NCBI GenBank assembly: GCA_947258465.1
Contig: CAMYIQ010000342.1
Span: 1-5,035 of the forward strand
Length of the DNA: 5,035 nucleotides
Reading direction: 5' to 3'
Source of the DNA: an uncultured Erythrobacter sp.
GTDB taxonomy: Bacteria; Pseudomonadota; Alphaproteobacteria; Sphingomonadales; Sphingomonadaceae
Part shown: in pieces, positions 1-4,967 of the stretch
How positions within the stretch are numbered: position 1 is the first letter of the stretch
Layout of the letters: each line of letters opens with the position of its first letter
Program-made: the position numbers and the translations under genes
Notes under the pieces: model-generated
What the model saw: only the letters and a program-made list of their open reading frames with translations
Databases searched by the model: none
Told to the model about the DNA's origin: nothing

Positions 1-459
1 CACCTGCGCGCCGACGAAGGTCTTGAGCGTGCCGGTGACGACGGCGGTGAGCGCCTGCGGGTCGACCTCCATCCGCGAAATCACGAAAGCCTGGCTGATG
101 TCCGAGCCGCGTTGTTCGTCGACGATCTTGACGAGTTCGGCCTTGAAGCTCCCGTGCGCGGCCGGGTCAGCGACTTTCAGGACCTGTTCCATCCAGTAGT
201 CGAGGCTCTCGGGCGCACGGTTGAGCAGCATCAGCGCAGTGTCGCGAGTGACGAGTTCGAGGTAGTGCGCATCGGTTGCATCGCTCCCGAGCGTCAGGCG
301 TTCGGAGGTGACGGGTACGAGGATCACAGACTCTTCGCGCGTTGCCGCAGCGCCGACCGCGAGAAGGCTGGTGAGGCCGAGAACGGACGCCAGCGCGGCG
401 AAGCGGTTGCGCTGGCGCAAGTGGCGCTGCGCTTCCTCGTAGGCGAATTCGTGTTTCAT
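1..459 (-). CDS. traE: TraE, F-type conjugative transfer pilus assembly protein (partial, C terminus off the window)
   Basis: Inner-membrane component of the F-type (VirB-like) type IV secretion system, the counterpart of VirB5/VirB8-class assembly factors needed to build the conjugative pilus. 153 residues are visible and the frame is open through base 1; family members are usually a little under 200 residues, so roughly the last fifth is missing. The N terminus is a short charged cytoplasmic stretch, then a single hydrophobic anchor at about residues 20-39, then a periplasmic domain. The family-like stretch HYLELVTRDTALMLLNRAPE (65-84) and the later segment GTLKTFVGAQV (143-153) fit TraE. 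The ATG at 457-459 is preceded by GGAGG (466-470) at 6-nt spacing. It starts 12 bases after the traL stop, so the two are surely cotranscribed. Confident from sequence pattern and from the traA-traL-traE order. Confidence 0.9.
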   Translation of the reverse strand, partial: MKHEFAYEEAQRHLRQRNRFAALASVLGLTSLLAVGAAATREESVILVPVTSERLTLGSDATDAHYLELVTRDTALMLLNRAPESLDYWMEQVLKVADPAAHGSFKAELVKIVDEQRGSDISQAFVISRMEVDPQALTAVVTGTLKTFVGAQV

Positions 460-471
460 GGATGTCCTCCC

Positions 472-759
472 TCAGCCCGCGAGCAGGCGGCAGTGGGAGG
501 GCGGCGTGGCTTTCAGCCCGAGGAAACTCCCCGGCAGATACCAGTAGGCAGCATGGACCAGTTTCGACCCGGCACCTGACGCCTTCGCCTTTCGAAGGGC
601 GAACCAGGTGAGCCCGGACAGGGCTGTGCCGATGATGATGTGCTGCGCGAGAATGCCCCAGGCGAAGGGGACGAGGAGTCCCGCAAACTCGTCGATGGTC
701 CAGAAACCGATGAGTTCCGGATCGTCGAGCCGCCGTGGAACGAGGTATCTGTCGGCCAT
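472..759 (-). CDS. traL: TraL, F-type conjugative transfer protein
   Basis: Small inner-membrane protein of the F-type conjugation machine (VirB3-like role), required for pilus assembly. 95 residues, the normal size for the family. The N-terminal motif YLVPRRLDDPELIGFW (5-20) and the C-terminal motif YWYLPGSFLGLKATPPSHCR (72-91) are strongly TraL-like. Between them lie two short hydrophobic segments (about 25-40 and 41-55), which together look like a membrane hairpin. The ATG at 757-759 has a strong GGGAGGG (764-770) ribosome-binding site. It follows the pilin gene after 26 bases and precedes traE by 12, as in the F tra operon. No oddities seen. Confidence 0.92.
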   Translation of the reverse strand: MADRYLVPRRLDDPELIGFWTIDEFAGLLVPFAWGILAQHIIIGTALSGLTWFALRKAKASGAGSKLVHAAYWYLPGSFLGLKATPPSHCRLLAG

Positions 760-785
760 GCCGCCCTCCCGTCGCTAACCGCGGC

Positions 786-1112
786 TCAGATGACCGCAGT
801 GACGACCGAGGTGACGATAGGCACGCCGGTGCCGACGCCGATTCCGACGCCCACCGGCACCGCGACCTGGCCAAGAGCAAATCGCCCCGAAGCAAGTGCG
901 ATCAGGCCGCCGGCAAGGCTCAGGACCGTGATGATCTTGCCGCCCGAACCTTCGAGGAAGTCGGTGAATTTCTGCAGCGCCGGGTCGAAGGTGGTGTCGG
1001 CGCCGGCATAGGCGGCACCGGCACAAGCGAGCGCGATCGCGGCAGGAAGAATATAGTCGCGGGCACGAATGCCCTTGGCGGATTGGCGGGGAAGGGTGAT
1101 TGCCTTGGTCAT
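786..1112 (-). CDS. traA: TraA-like F-type conjugative pilin (prepropilin)
   Basis: Major pilus subunit of the conjugation system. 108 residues. It has a long basic leader and hydrophobic core ending in an AYA|GA signal-peptidase site after residue 36, leaving a mature chain of about 72 residues, close to the size of mature F pilin. The mature part holds a short polar N-terminal segment (ADTTFDPALQKFTDFLEGSG, about 38-57) and then two hydrophobic segments (about 58-76 and 80-108), the second unusually rich in Gly and Val. The start was set at ATG 1110-1112 because GGAG (1120-1123) lies 7 nt upstream; a longer open frame reaching 1223 has no leader character and runs across the upstream control region. 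It is the first gene of a minus-strand traA-traL-traE operon. Its identity rests on leader, size, hydrophobic pattern and position rather than on a conserved catalytic motif. A GTTC-N7-GTTC box lies 34 bases upstream of the start. Confidence 0.85.
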   Translation of the reverse strand: MTKAITLPRQSAKGIRARDYILPAAIALACAGAAYAGADTTFDPALQKFTDFLEGSGGKIITVLSLAGGLIALASGRFALGQVAVPVGVGIGVGTGVPIVTSVVTAVI

Positions 1113-1146
1113 CGAGGAACTCCGTTTCGAACATGTGCAGCGATGC

Positions 1147-1161
1147 GTTCGCTGTATGTTC
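1147..1161 (+). promoter_or_regulatory. LexA-type box (GTTC-N7-GTTC) upstream of traA
   Basis: Exact match to the GTTC-N7-GTTC direct repeat known as the LexA operator of Alphaproteobacteria. The two GTTC tetramers are at 1147-1150 and 1158-1161, 11 bases apart (about one helical turn). The box ends 34 bases before the traA start codon, a place where a bound repressor could block the promoter or early transcription of the transfer operon. It shares bases beyond the consensus with the second box. An element-encoded regulator using the same direct repeat is an alternative. Confidence 0.6.
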
Positions 1162-1258
1162 TTTCCTCGCTTCCAAGGCAGGGTGTAGGAAATCGGGAAC
1201 TGGATTTTGGGGCTGCCGACCAAACAGAAAGCGACATCGGAAGGGGCAATGGACGGGA

Positions 1259-1353
1259 TTCGCGCAGGCTGATCGCAGAGCAGCGCCGACTATGCCGGCT
1301 TTGGCGCAAAGCGTGCCGCCATATGCGCGAACACGACCGGAATTCGCGCGAAT
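1259..1353. repeat. Cluster of TTCGCGC / GCGCGAA motifs including a 12-bp palindrome
   Basis: TTCGCGC occurs at 1259-1265 and 1343-1349, and its reverse complement GCGCGAA at 1325-1331 and 1346-1352. The last two overlap to make the perfect palindrome ATTCGCGCGAAT (1342-1353). The first copy is also preceded by the same A (ATTCGCGC at 1258-1265). Such a spread of inverted and direct copies in the middle of a divergent promoter region is typical of operator sites for a dimeric helix-turn-helix protein. The 7-mer is also found inside coding sequence (for example at 1508), so in GC-rich DNA some copies may be chance. Confidence 0.4.
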
Positions 1354-1356
1354 CGT

Positions 1357-1428
1357 CGAAGGAAGCTGATTCGTTCCTTCCTCTATGTTCTCTTAATGTT
1401 CTTTTCGTTTTCCTACAGGCTTCCTTCG
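1357..1428. repeat. 10-bp inverted repeat bracketing the right LexA-type box
   Basis: CGAAGGAAGC (1357-1366) is the exact reverse complement of GCTTCCTTCG (1419-1428), with 52 bases between. The interval contains the GTTC box at 1387-1401. A shorter alternative partner for the left arm is TTCCTTC at 1374-1380, giving a 7-bp stem with a 9-base spacer. The two alternatives are mutually exclusive if they form in RNA or as cruciforms. It may be a pair of operators or chance; there is no run of T that would make it a terminator. Confidence 0.45.
1387..1401 (+). promoter_or_regulatory. LexA-type box (GTTC-N7-GTTC) upstream of the Xre-like regulator
   Basis: Second exact GTTC-N7-GTTC site, with GTTC at 1387-1390 and 1398-1401. 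Aligned with the first box, the spacer matches at C2, T3, A6 and T7, and both boxes continue into TTT after the right GTTC. It lies 72 bases before the ATG at 1474 and covers a weak -10-like CTTAAT (1392-1397), so occupancy could exclude polymerase. A third, differently spaced GTTC is at 1373-1376. Confidence 0.6.
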
Positions 1429-1473
1429 CGGATAGCCGGTGAGTCGATCACCTCTGGAGCTAAGGATTCGTCG

Positions 1474-1965
1474 ATGACCAACATGGCGCTCTTTGCCGAA
1501 CAACAGGTTCGCGCCGACCTCGCCCGGCTGCTTTTGGCTGCCGTCGAAGCAAGCGGCCGTCACCGCTGCGACATCGCGCGCGACGCGCAGATCCATAAGG
1601 ATGCAATGCGCCGCGTCCTTGCCGGTGAACGCTCGGCCAGCCTAGGGGAAGCCCTGCGCATTCTCGCCGCGAGCGGCGTCGCGCCGCACGCACACCTGCT
1701 TCTTTTCCTCGTCAGCAGCGGAGATCACGCGATTGCGTGGCTGCAATCGGACCTCGCACAATTTTTCGAGGACTTTTCCGGCGAGCTGCCTTCAGCGCTC
1801 GAGCGTGTCTTGGGCAACCAGGTTCATGAGGTGAAGCCGCGTTGGGCCAAGGGCACCGCGCAACGTGTTGCACGGCTGCTTTCAGACCACATCGATGAGC
1901 TCGAACGTAAGGATGCGCTGCTTGGCGATGTCTTCACCGTTGCCGATGGAGGCCATCGTGGGTGA
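1474..1965 (+). CDS. Xre-like helix-turn-helix regulator of the conjugative element, C-terminal domain unrecognised
   Basis: 163-residue probable DNA-binding protein. The region of about 28-70 reads as a lambda-repressor-like helix-turn-helix: CDIARDAQIHKDAMRRVLAGERS with recognition helix near 41-50, followed by a SLGEALRILAASG helix like the closing helix of Xre domains. Residues 71-163 are helical, with acidic and basic stretches (ELPSALERVLGNQ, RVARLLSDHIDELERKDALLGD); I do not recognise this part, and it may serve dimerisation. ATG 1474 was chosen because AAGGA (1462-1466) is 7 nt upstream; a longer frame from 1396 would begin inside the GTTC box and has no ribosome-binding site. ATG 1483 is a possible later start. 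It is divergent from traA, and its end overlaps the AlpA-like gene, so it likely controls the transfer operon, its own promoter or both. No peptidase motif is seen, so it is not itself a LexA/CI-type self-cleaving repressor. Confidence 0.75.
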   Translation: MTNMALFAEQQVRADLARLLLAAVEASGRHRCDIARDAQIHKDAMRRVLAGERSASLGEALRILAASGVAPHAHLLLFLVSSGDHAIAWLQSDLAQFFEDFSGELPSALERVLGNQVHEVKPRWAKGTAQRVARLLSDHIDELERKDALLGDVFTVADGGHRG

Positions 1966-2179
1966 AGAGATCGACAAAGGATCGACAGAGCCACGCCAGG
2001 TGACGCGGCTCATTCACTTGCCCGAGGTTCAGCACCGTGTCGGGCTTGGCCGTTCGACGATCTACCGCTGGATGGCCGAAGGCAAGTTTCCGGGACCGGT
2101 GGAGCTCGGTGGGTATTCGGTCGCTTGGGAAGAGCGAGCTATCGATGTTTGGATATCCCAACGCCTCGATAGCGCATAG
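1958..2179 (+). CDS. AlpA-family DNA-binding regulator
   Basis: 73-residue member of the AlpA family (winged MerR-like helix-turn-helix), small regulators found in prophages and integrative elements where they activate integrase/excision genes or act as excision factors. The family core spans about 17-66: RLIHLPEVQHRVGLGRSTIYRWMAEGKFPGPVELGG then VAWEERAIDVWI. The helix-turn-helix is LPEVQHRVGLGRSTIYRWM and the wing is the FPGPVELGGYSVAW segment. I prefer the GTG start at 1958 because GGAGG (1948-1952) is 5 nt upstream; this overlaps the preceding regulator by 8 bases and suggests translational coupling. An in-frame ATG at 1946 would add four residues but lacks a ribosome-binding site. Its presence beside tra genes suggests an integrated, excisable element rather than a simple plasmid. 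Its direct target is not visible here. Confidence 0.85.
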   Translation: MGEEIDKGSTEPRQVTRLIHLPEVQHRVGLGRSTIYRWMAEGKFPGPVELGGYSVAWEERAIDVWISQRLDSA

Positions 2180-2284
2180 TCCTATTGGCGAATGCTGAAC
2201 ACATTACCCTCGACGTCGCAATCTGTGGCTTCAAACGAGCGCTGTCGCACAGATGGAGACAGGAATGGGGCCGTGAGCAGACTT

Positions 2285-2317
2285 TCCGGTTTCAGCCATG
2301 GTCACGTCTGAACCGGA
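2285..2317. repeat. Imperfect inverted repeat (bulged hairpin)
   Basis: TCCGGTT (2285-2291) pairs with AACCGGA (2311-2317), and inside it CAG (2293-2295) pairs with CTG (2308-2310), leaving one bulged T at 2292 and a 12-base loop that itself contains CCATGG. No T-tract follows, so it is not a standard intrinsic terminator in the plus direction. It could be an operator, a weak terminator after the AlpA gene 105 bases upstream, or chance. Confidence 0.35.
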
Positions 2318-2470
2318 CATTCTGCTTCTGCCAAAAACTATGGATATCTGGGGTCGACATTTCGATATCTTCGACTCGATAGAATACAAAGTCTGCGGCC
2401 CATCACCACATGTTACATTCGATCCAGAACTGCATGGCGGAACGGATCCTGTCATCTAGACTAAACGGAT

Positions 2471-2486
2471 GACGGCTATCGCCGTC
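2471..2486. repeat. Perfect short hairpin just upstream of the LysR GTG start
   Basis: GACGGC (2471-2476) and GCCGTC (2481-2486) form a 6-bp GC-rich stem with a 4-base loop (TATC), ending two bases before the GTG start codon. It occupies the position where a ribosome-binding site should be, and no Shine-Dalgarno sequence is visible. It might lower translation of the regulator. The following TTGTG is too poor in T for a confident terminator. Confidence 0.4.
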
Positions 2487-2488
2487 TT

Positions 2489-3391
2489 GTGTCCAGAAAG
2501 GTACGCCCCCTCGAAGCGATCGAGGCGTTCTTAGCGGTGGCGGAAGCGGGCGGGGTGCGCGCAGGGGCGGCGACGCTGTCGCTCAGCCCGTCAGCGACCA
2601 GTCGAAGGATCGCCGCGCTGGAGGCCTTTCTCGATATCGATCTGTTCAATCGCTCGAACGGCGGACTGCAACTCACCGCGGCTGGAATGACCTATCGCAA
2701 TGCGGCCGAGGCAGCGATCGAAGCGCTCGGTCGCGTCCAAACCATGGGTACCCCCAAGCGCGACGCGACTCTTACCGTAGCGGCATCGCACAGTCTCGCC
2801 CTGCGGTGGCTGATTCCCCGAAGCGGCGATTTCGCTCTTACAACCGGTGTACGTCTCGACGTTCGACCGACCCGCGATCCGAACATCCTGCGTTCCGGGG
2901 AAGCACAGTTGGCGATCTGGGCCTCGTTCCAGGATCCGGATCTCCTTTCGGAAAACGTCTTGGAAGTTCTGGGGTGCCCCGTCTCCGCTCCATCGCTCAT
3001 TGAAGAACAAGGCGGTGAACTGGGCGAAGCCGACATCGCTCGCCTTCCTCTACTCGCGCCGCGCTTGCCGGAGAATCTCTGGCCGCGCTGGCTCGCCTTG
3101 GCCGGTCTTGATCACGAAGAGATCGACGTTCGACTGTTCGATACGAATGTGCTCGCATACGAGGCCGCGGCTGCAGGACTCGGCGTCGCTCTCGCGATCC
3201 CTTTCATGTGCGAGGAGCACCTGGCCCGCGGTTCGCTGGTCCCGTGCGGCCAGTCGCGACTGATCGGGGAGCATTACAGACTCTATCGGCGCCGCAGCCG
3301 TGCGGGTCCGTCCGCACCGGAAACGCATTTCATCCATTGGGCGCGCAGGGAGGCAAGGAAGGCGGGCGATCGCTTCGCGGCAATTGGTTGA
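2489..3391 (+). CDS. LysR-family transcriptional regulator, GcvA-like
   Basis: 300-residue LysR-type regulator, the usual size. The N-terminal winged helix-turn-helix lies at about 6-65, opening with RPLEAIEAFLAVAEAGG and carrying the recognition region LSLSPSATSRRIAALEAFL (30-48) followed by LFNRSNGGLQLTAAG. A linker helix (about 67-86) leads to the periplasmic-binding-protein-like effector domain (about 91-295), including LRWLIPRSGDF and the WPRWLALAGL segment that resembles the GcvA subgroup. The GTG start is the only reasonable one: the frame is closed by TAA at 2462 and the conserved domain begins at residue 6. No ribosome-binding site is seen. It is convergent with the thioesterase gene, with 8 bases between stops. 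LysR regulators often control adjacent genes, so the DUF2855/thioesterase operon is a candidate target; the effector is unknown. Confidence 0.9.
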   Translation: MSRKVRPLEAIEAFLAVAEAGGVRAGAATLSLSPSATSRRIAALEAFLDIDLFNRSNGGLQLTAAGMTYRNAAEAAIEALGRVQTMGTPKRDATLTVAASHSLALRWLIPRSGDFALTTGVRLDVRPTRDPNILRSGEAQLAIWASFQDPDLLSENVLEVLGCPVSAPSLIEEQGGELGEADIARLPLLAPRLPENLWPRWLALAGLDHEEIDVRLFDTNVLAYEAAAAGLGVALAIPFMCEEHLARGSLVPCGQSRLIGEHYRLYRRRSRAGPSAPETHFIHWARREARKAGDRFAAIG

Positions 3392-3397
3392 TCAACC
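3386..3397. repeat. 12-bp perfect palindrome between convergent genes
   Basis: GGTTGATCAACC is perfectly self-complementary. It overlaps the LysR stop codon (3389-3391) and fills most of the 8-base gap before the thioesterase stop (3400-3402). As RNA it would make only a 4-bp stem with a GATC loop, and there is no T-tract, so a strong bidirectional terminator is unlikely. Confidence 0.3.
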
Positions 3398-3399
3398 TT

Positions 3400-3828
3400 C
3401 TAGCCGATCCGCACCAAGGTGGCGCTGGCGGTGACGATAAGCCTTTCCTCGGCACCATTGCTCGCATGGAAATCGGCAGTCACCACCACCTGACGCTTAC
3501 CCGCGCGTTTAACCGTTGCATTGGCATACACTCGGTCACCGACACGTGCAGGGCCGAGCATATGCGTCGTCACATTCGCAGTAACGACCGCTCCGCATTG
3601 CGAAACCGCAGCAAAACCGCACACGATGTCAGCCAGGCTTGAAAGCACCCCGCTATGTAGCGTTCCGTGCGACTGGGTTAGGTCCGGACGCACGGTTAGC
3701 GCCAGTTCGCAGGTTCCTTGCCAGCAGCGGACGACTTCCAGGCCCAAGAAGCTGGTGAAGGGCGAGGCGGCGACGCCTTCGCGTTCGATATGGGCGCGCA
3801 TAGCTTCCGGTGTGTCGGGCAAGGTCAT
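3400..3828 (-). CDS. PaaI-type hotdog-fold thioesterase
   Basis: 142-residue single-domain hotdog protein of the PaaI / acyl-CoA thioesterase group, expected to hydrolyse CoA thioesters in the cytoplasm as a homotetramer. The key motif is HGTLHSGVLSSLAD (54-67), matching the family pattern of HG..HGG...L.D; Asp67 is the likely catalytic acid and His58 sits at the oxyanion region. The second Gly of the usual HGG is Ser59 here, a mild deviation. The central helix 61-75 and the following strands (VVTANVTTHMLGPARVGDRVYANATV, 81-106) fit the fold. The ATG is part of an ATGA overlap with the DUF2855 stop, and AAGGAG (3836-3841) lies 7 nt upstream within that gene, so translation is coupled. It could be a broad housekeeping esterase or specific to a substrate made by its partner; the substrate cannot be read from sequence. 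Confidence 0.88.
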   Translation of the reverse strand: MTLPDTPEAMRAHIEREGVAASPFTSFLGLEVVRCWQGTCELALTVRPDLTQSHGTLHSGVLSSLADIVCGFAAVSQCGAVVTANVTTHMLGPARVGDRVYANATVKRAGKRQVVVTADFHASNGAEERLIVTASATLVRIG

Positions 3829-4826
3829 TCGAACGCTCCTTCAGGACGAGCTATCAATAGCCGTTCGGGCGATACTCGCCCTGTCAGCAAATCGCGAAAG
3901 GCTTCTACGATCGCGTCCGGTCCGTCGACATGCTCGCGGATGAACCAGTCGGTCGATCGCGAGGCGAATTCCGCAATCGCGGCCGCGCGATCACGTTCGA
4001 ATACCTCAAGGCCATTGAGCGCGATCTCCCTACCGATCCGCTCCGGTGCGAAAAACACGGTATCGTCGTTCAACGAGGCGGCTCCCGCATGTGTTGCCCC
4101 GATCCGCACGACACGGAGGGCATCGCCGTTCCGCTCGCTCAGACCGCGGATAAGGGAAGGGTCTCCGGTAAAATCCAGGATGAGCGTGCCGGCGGCAAGC
4201 TGCGGAAGCTCATCATGAGCCGCGACGCTGTCGTAGACCATTGTGCGCTCGACGAAATCCCGGTTACGCGCGCTCGTCAGCCCGAGCAACGGCGGACCGT
4301 CACCGTGGCGTAGGGCATAGCCAAGTGCGCTCTTGCTGGACGCGCTGGTCACCGCGATCTGTGACGCTCCGAACCAGTTCTCCTCACGTAACCAGCGATC
4401 GAGCACGAGGCCCAGCACTACCAGCGGGCGAAACAGCAGCGCATCTTCTCGCTCGCGGAGCGAACCGGCCGAGGGAATATATCTCTTGTATCCGCGGACG
4501 ACCGCCGCGCGCTCGTCGCTCGTTTCCCGCCATCCTCCTTTTGCTGGCTCAAGACGCAGAATGGCGTGCGATGCCATCGGAACCAGTCCGTAAGCGATCG
4601 TTCCATTGGCGAGGCGCACCTCGCCCCAGGCAGGCGGCACGATCCTGGGAGGCTCGGTCGGAAACAGTTTCCAGTAGCCGAACTGACCGCCGGTCAGGGC
4701 ATAGGTCACGACATTGGCGGTTAGCGCGAGTTGCAGCACCGCTCCCGGTTTGAAAGGAAAGATGGGGTTCCACTCGATCCTGTCAGATCGCAGATCTTCC
4801 CGCTCCAGCTCGTATCGCCACGCCAT
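3825..4826 (-). CDS. DUF2855 family protein (MDR-like)
   Basis: 333-residue protein that I assign to the DUF2855 family, whose function is not established. The N-terminal part carries LALTANVVTYALTGGQFGYWKLFP (33-56), the family signature. YGLVPMASHAILRL (79-92) follows. The mid region resembles the medium-chain dehydrogenase/reductase nucleotide-binding half, with VTSASSKSALGYA (159-171) where a glycine-rich dinucleotide loop would sit, then LGLTSARNRDFVE and LILDFTGDPSLIR (215-227), like successive Rossmann strands. A strict GxGxxG is absent, so cofactor binding is an inference. The ATG 4824-4826 has no clear ribosome-binding site; no better start lies close. It is the first gene of a two-gene operon, ending in an ATGA overlap with the thioesterase, which suggests a shared pathway handling a carbonyl or acyl-CoA compound. 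Confidence 0.82.
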   Translation of the reverse strand: MAWRYELEREDLRSDRIEWNPIFPFKPGAVLQLALTANVVTYALTGGQFGYWKLFPTEPPRIVPPAWGEVRLANGTIAYGLVPMASHAILRLEPAKGGWRETSDERAAVVRGYKRYIPSAGSLREREDALLFRPLVVLGLVLDRWLREENWFGASQIAVTSASSKSALGYALRHGDGPPLLGLTSARNRDFVERTMVYDSVAAHDELPQLAAGTLILDFTGDPSLIRGLSERNGDALRVVRIGATHAGAASLNDDTVFFAPERIGREIALNGLEVFERDRAAAIAEFASRSTDWFIREHVDGPDAIVEAFRDLLTGRVSPERLLIARPEGAFE

Positions 4827-4859
4827 CGAGCGGTTGTAGCAGGAGTGTTGCAGAATTGC

Positions 4860-4878
4860 TGTTGCCCGACAAGCAACA
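4860..4878. promoter_or_regulatory. Dyad in the divergent promoter region, candidate operator
   Basis: TGTTGC (4860-4865) and GCAACA (4873-4878) form a perfect 6+6 dyad with a 7-base spacer, 33 bases upstream of the DUF2855 start and 89 bases before the next plus-strand start. The spacing and symmetry would suit a LysR-type or other dimeric regulator. Extra GTTGC copies lie at 4848-4852 and 4941-4945. No promoter hexamers could be placed with confidence. Confidence 0.35.
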
Positions 4879-4967
4879 CCGTGCCGGTCTGCGCAATACC
4901 CGGCCCAGCCAAGCCTTCGTTACATGCGGCCCCGTTCGCAGTTGCAGCAAATCGGATCGGGCCAACG

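Larger units (their letters stand above)
1113..1473. promoter_or_regulatory. Divergent control region between the tra operon and the regulator pair
   Basis: This 361-base gap separates the minus-strand traA start from the plus-strand Xre-like regulator. It must contain both promoters. It holds two GTTC-N7-GTTC direct repeats (1147-1161 and 1387-1401), a perfect 10-bp inverted repeat with arms 1357-1366 and 1419-1428, a nested 7-bp inverted repeat (1358-1364 / 1374-1380), a 12-bp palindrome (1342-1353), and TTCGCGC/GCGCGAA motifs at 1259, 1325, 1343 and 1346. I could not fix clear sigma-70 hexamers for either direction. A weak -10-like CTTAAT (1392-1397) lies inside the right GTTC box. The density of repeats suggests several regulators act here. 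Confidence 0.75.
2180..2488. other. Gene-free, A/T-richer gap between the conjugation part and the LysR gene
   Basis: About 309 bases with no convincing gene. Short open frames exist on both strands but have neither a ribosome-binding site nor a recognisable product. The composition is visibly different: 28 of 60 bases in 2341-2400 are G or C, whereas neighbours are clearly GC-rich. It contains a bulged hairpin (2285-2317), two copies of GATATCT (2343-2349 and 2364-2370), and a hairpin at the LysR start (2471-2486). A -35-like TCGACA (2354-2359) and a -10-like TAGAAT (2380-2385) occur, but the 20-base spacing is too long to call a promoter. It could be the right flank of the mobile element. 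I see no tRNA gene or obvious attachment repeat. Confidence 0.5.

Noticed and set aside
112..579. 155-codon plus-strand open frame
   Set aside because: It lies antisense to traE and traL, which have clear family motifs and ribosome-binding sites; its translation resembles nothing.
167..895. 242-codon minus-strand open frame
   Set aside because: Arg/Ala-rich shadow frame running across traE, traL and the pilin gene, a usual artefact of GC-rich coding DNA.
1113..1223. N-terminal extension of the pilin frame
   Set aside because: It would place a long non-leader segment before the signal peptide and cross the left GTTC box; ATG 1110-1112 has GGAG at 7 nt.
1184..1417. TTTCCTACA at 1409-1417 and its reverse complement at 1184-1192
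   Set aside because: A 9-base inverted match in a region of this length is plausible by chance, and the copies sit at different positions relative to the two GTTC boxes.
735..1442. 235-codon plus-strand open frame
   Set aside because: Antisense to the pilin and crossing the whole divergent control region; no ribosome-binding site or domain.
1396..1473. 26-residue N-terminal extension of the Xre-like protein
   Set aside because: It would start inside the GTTC box without a ribosome-binding site; ATG 1474 has AAGGA at good spacing.
2285..2317. Intrinsic terminator after the AlpA gene
   Set aside because: The stem has a bulge and a 12-base loop, lies 105 bases downstream and is not followed by a T-tract.
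2185..2455. Short open frames on both strands in the gap (65 and 74 codons)
   Set aside because: The plus one begins at TTG and neither has a ribosome-binding site, domain or typical codon pattern.
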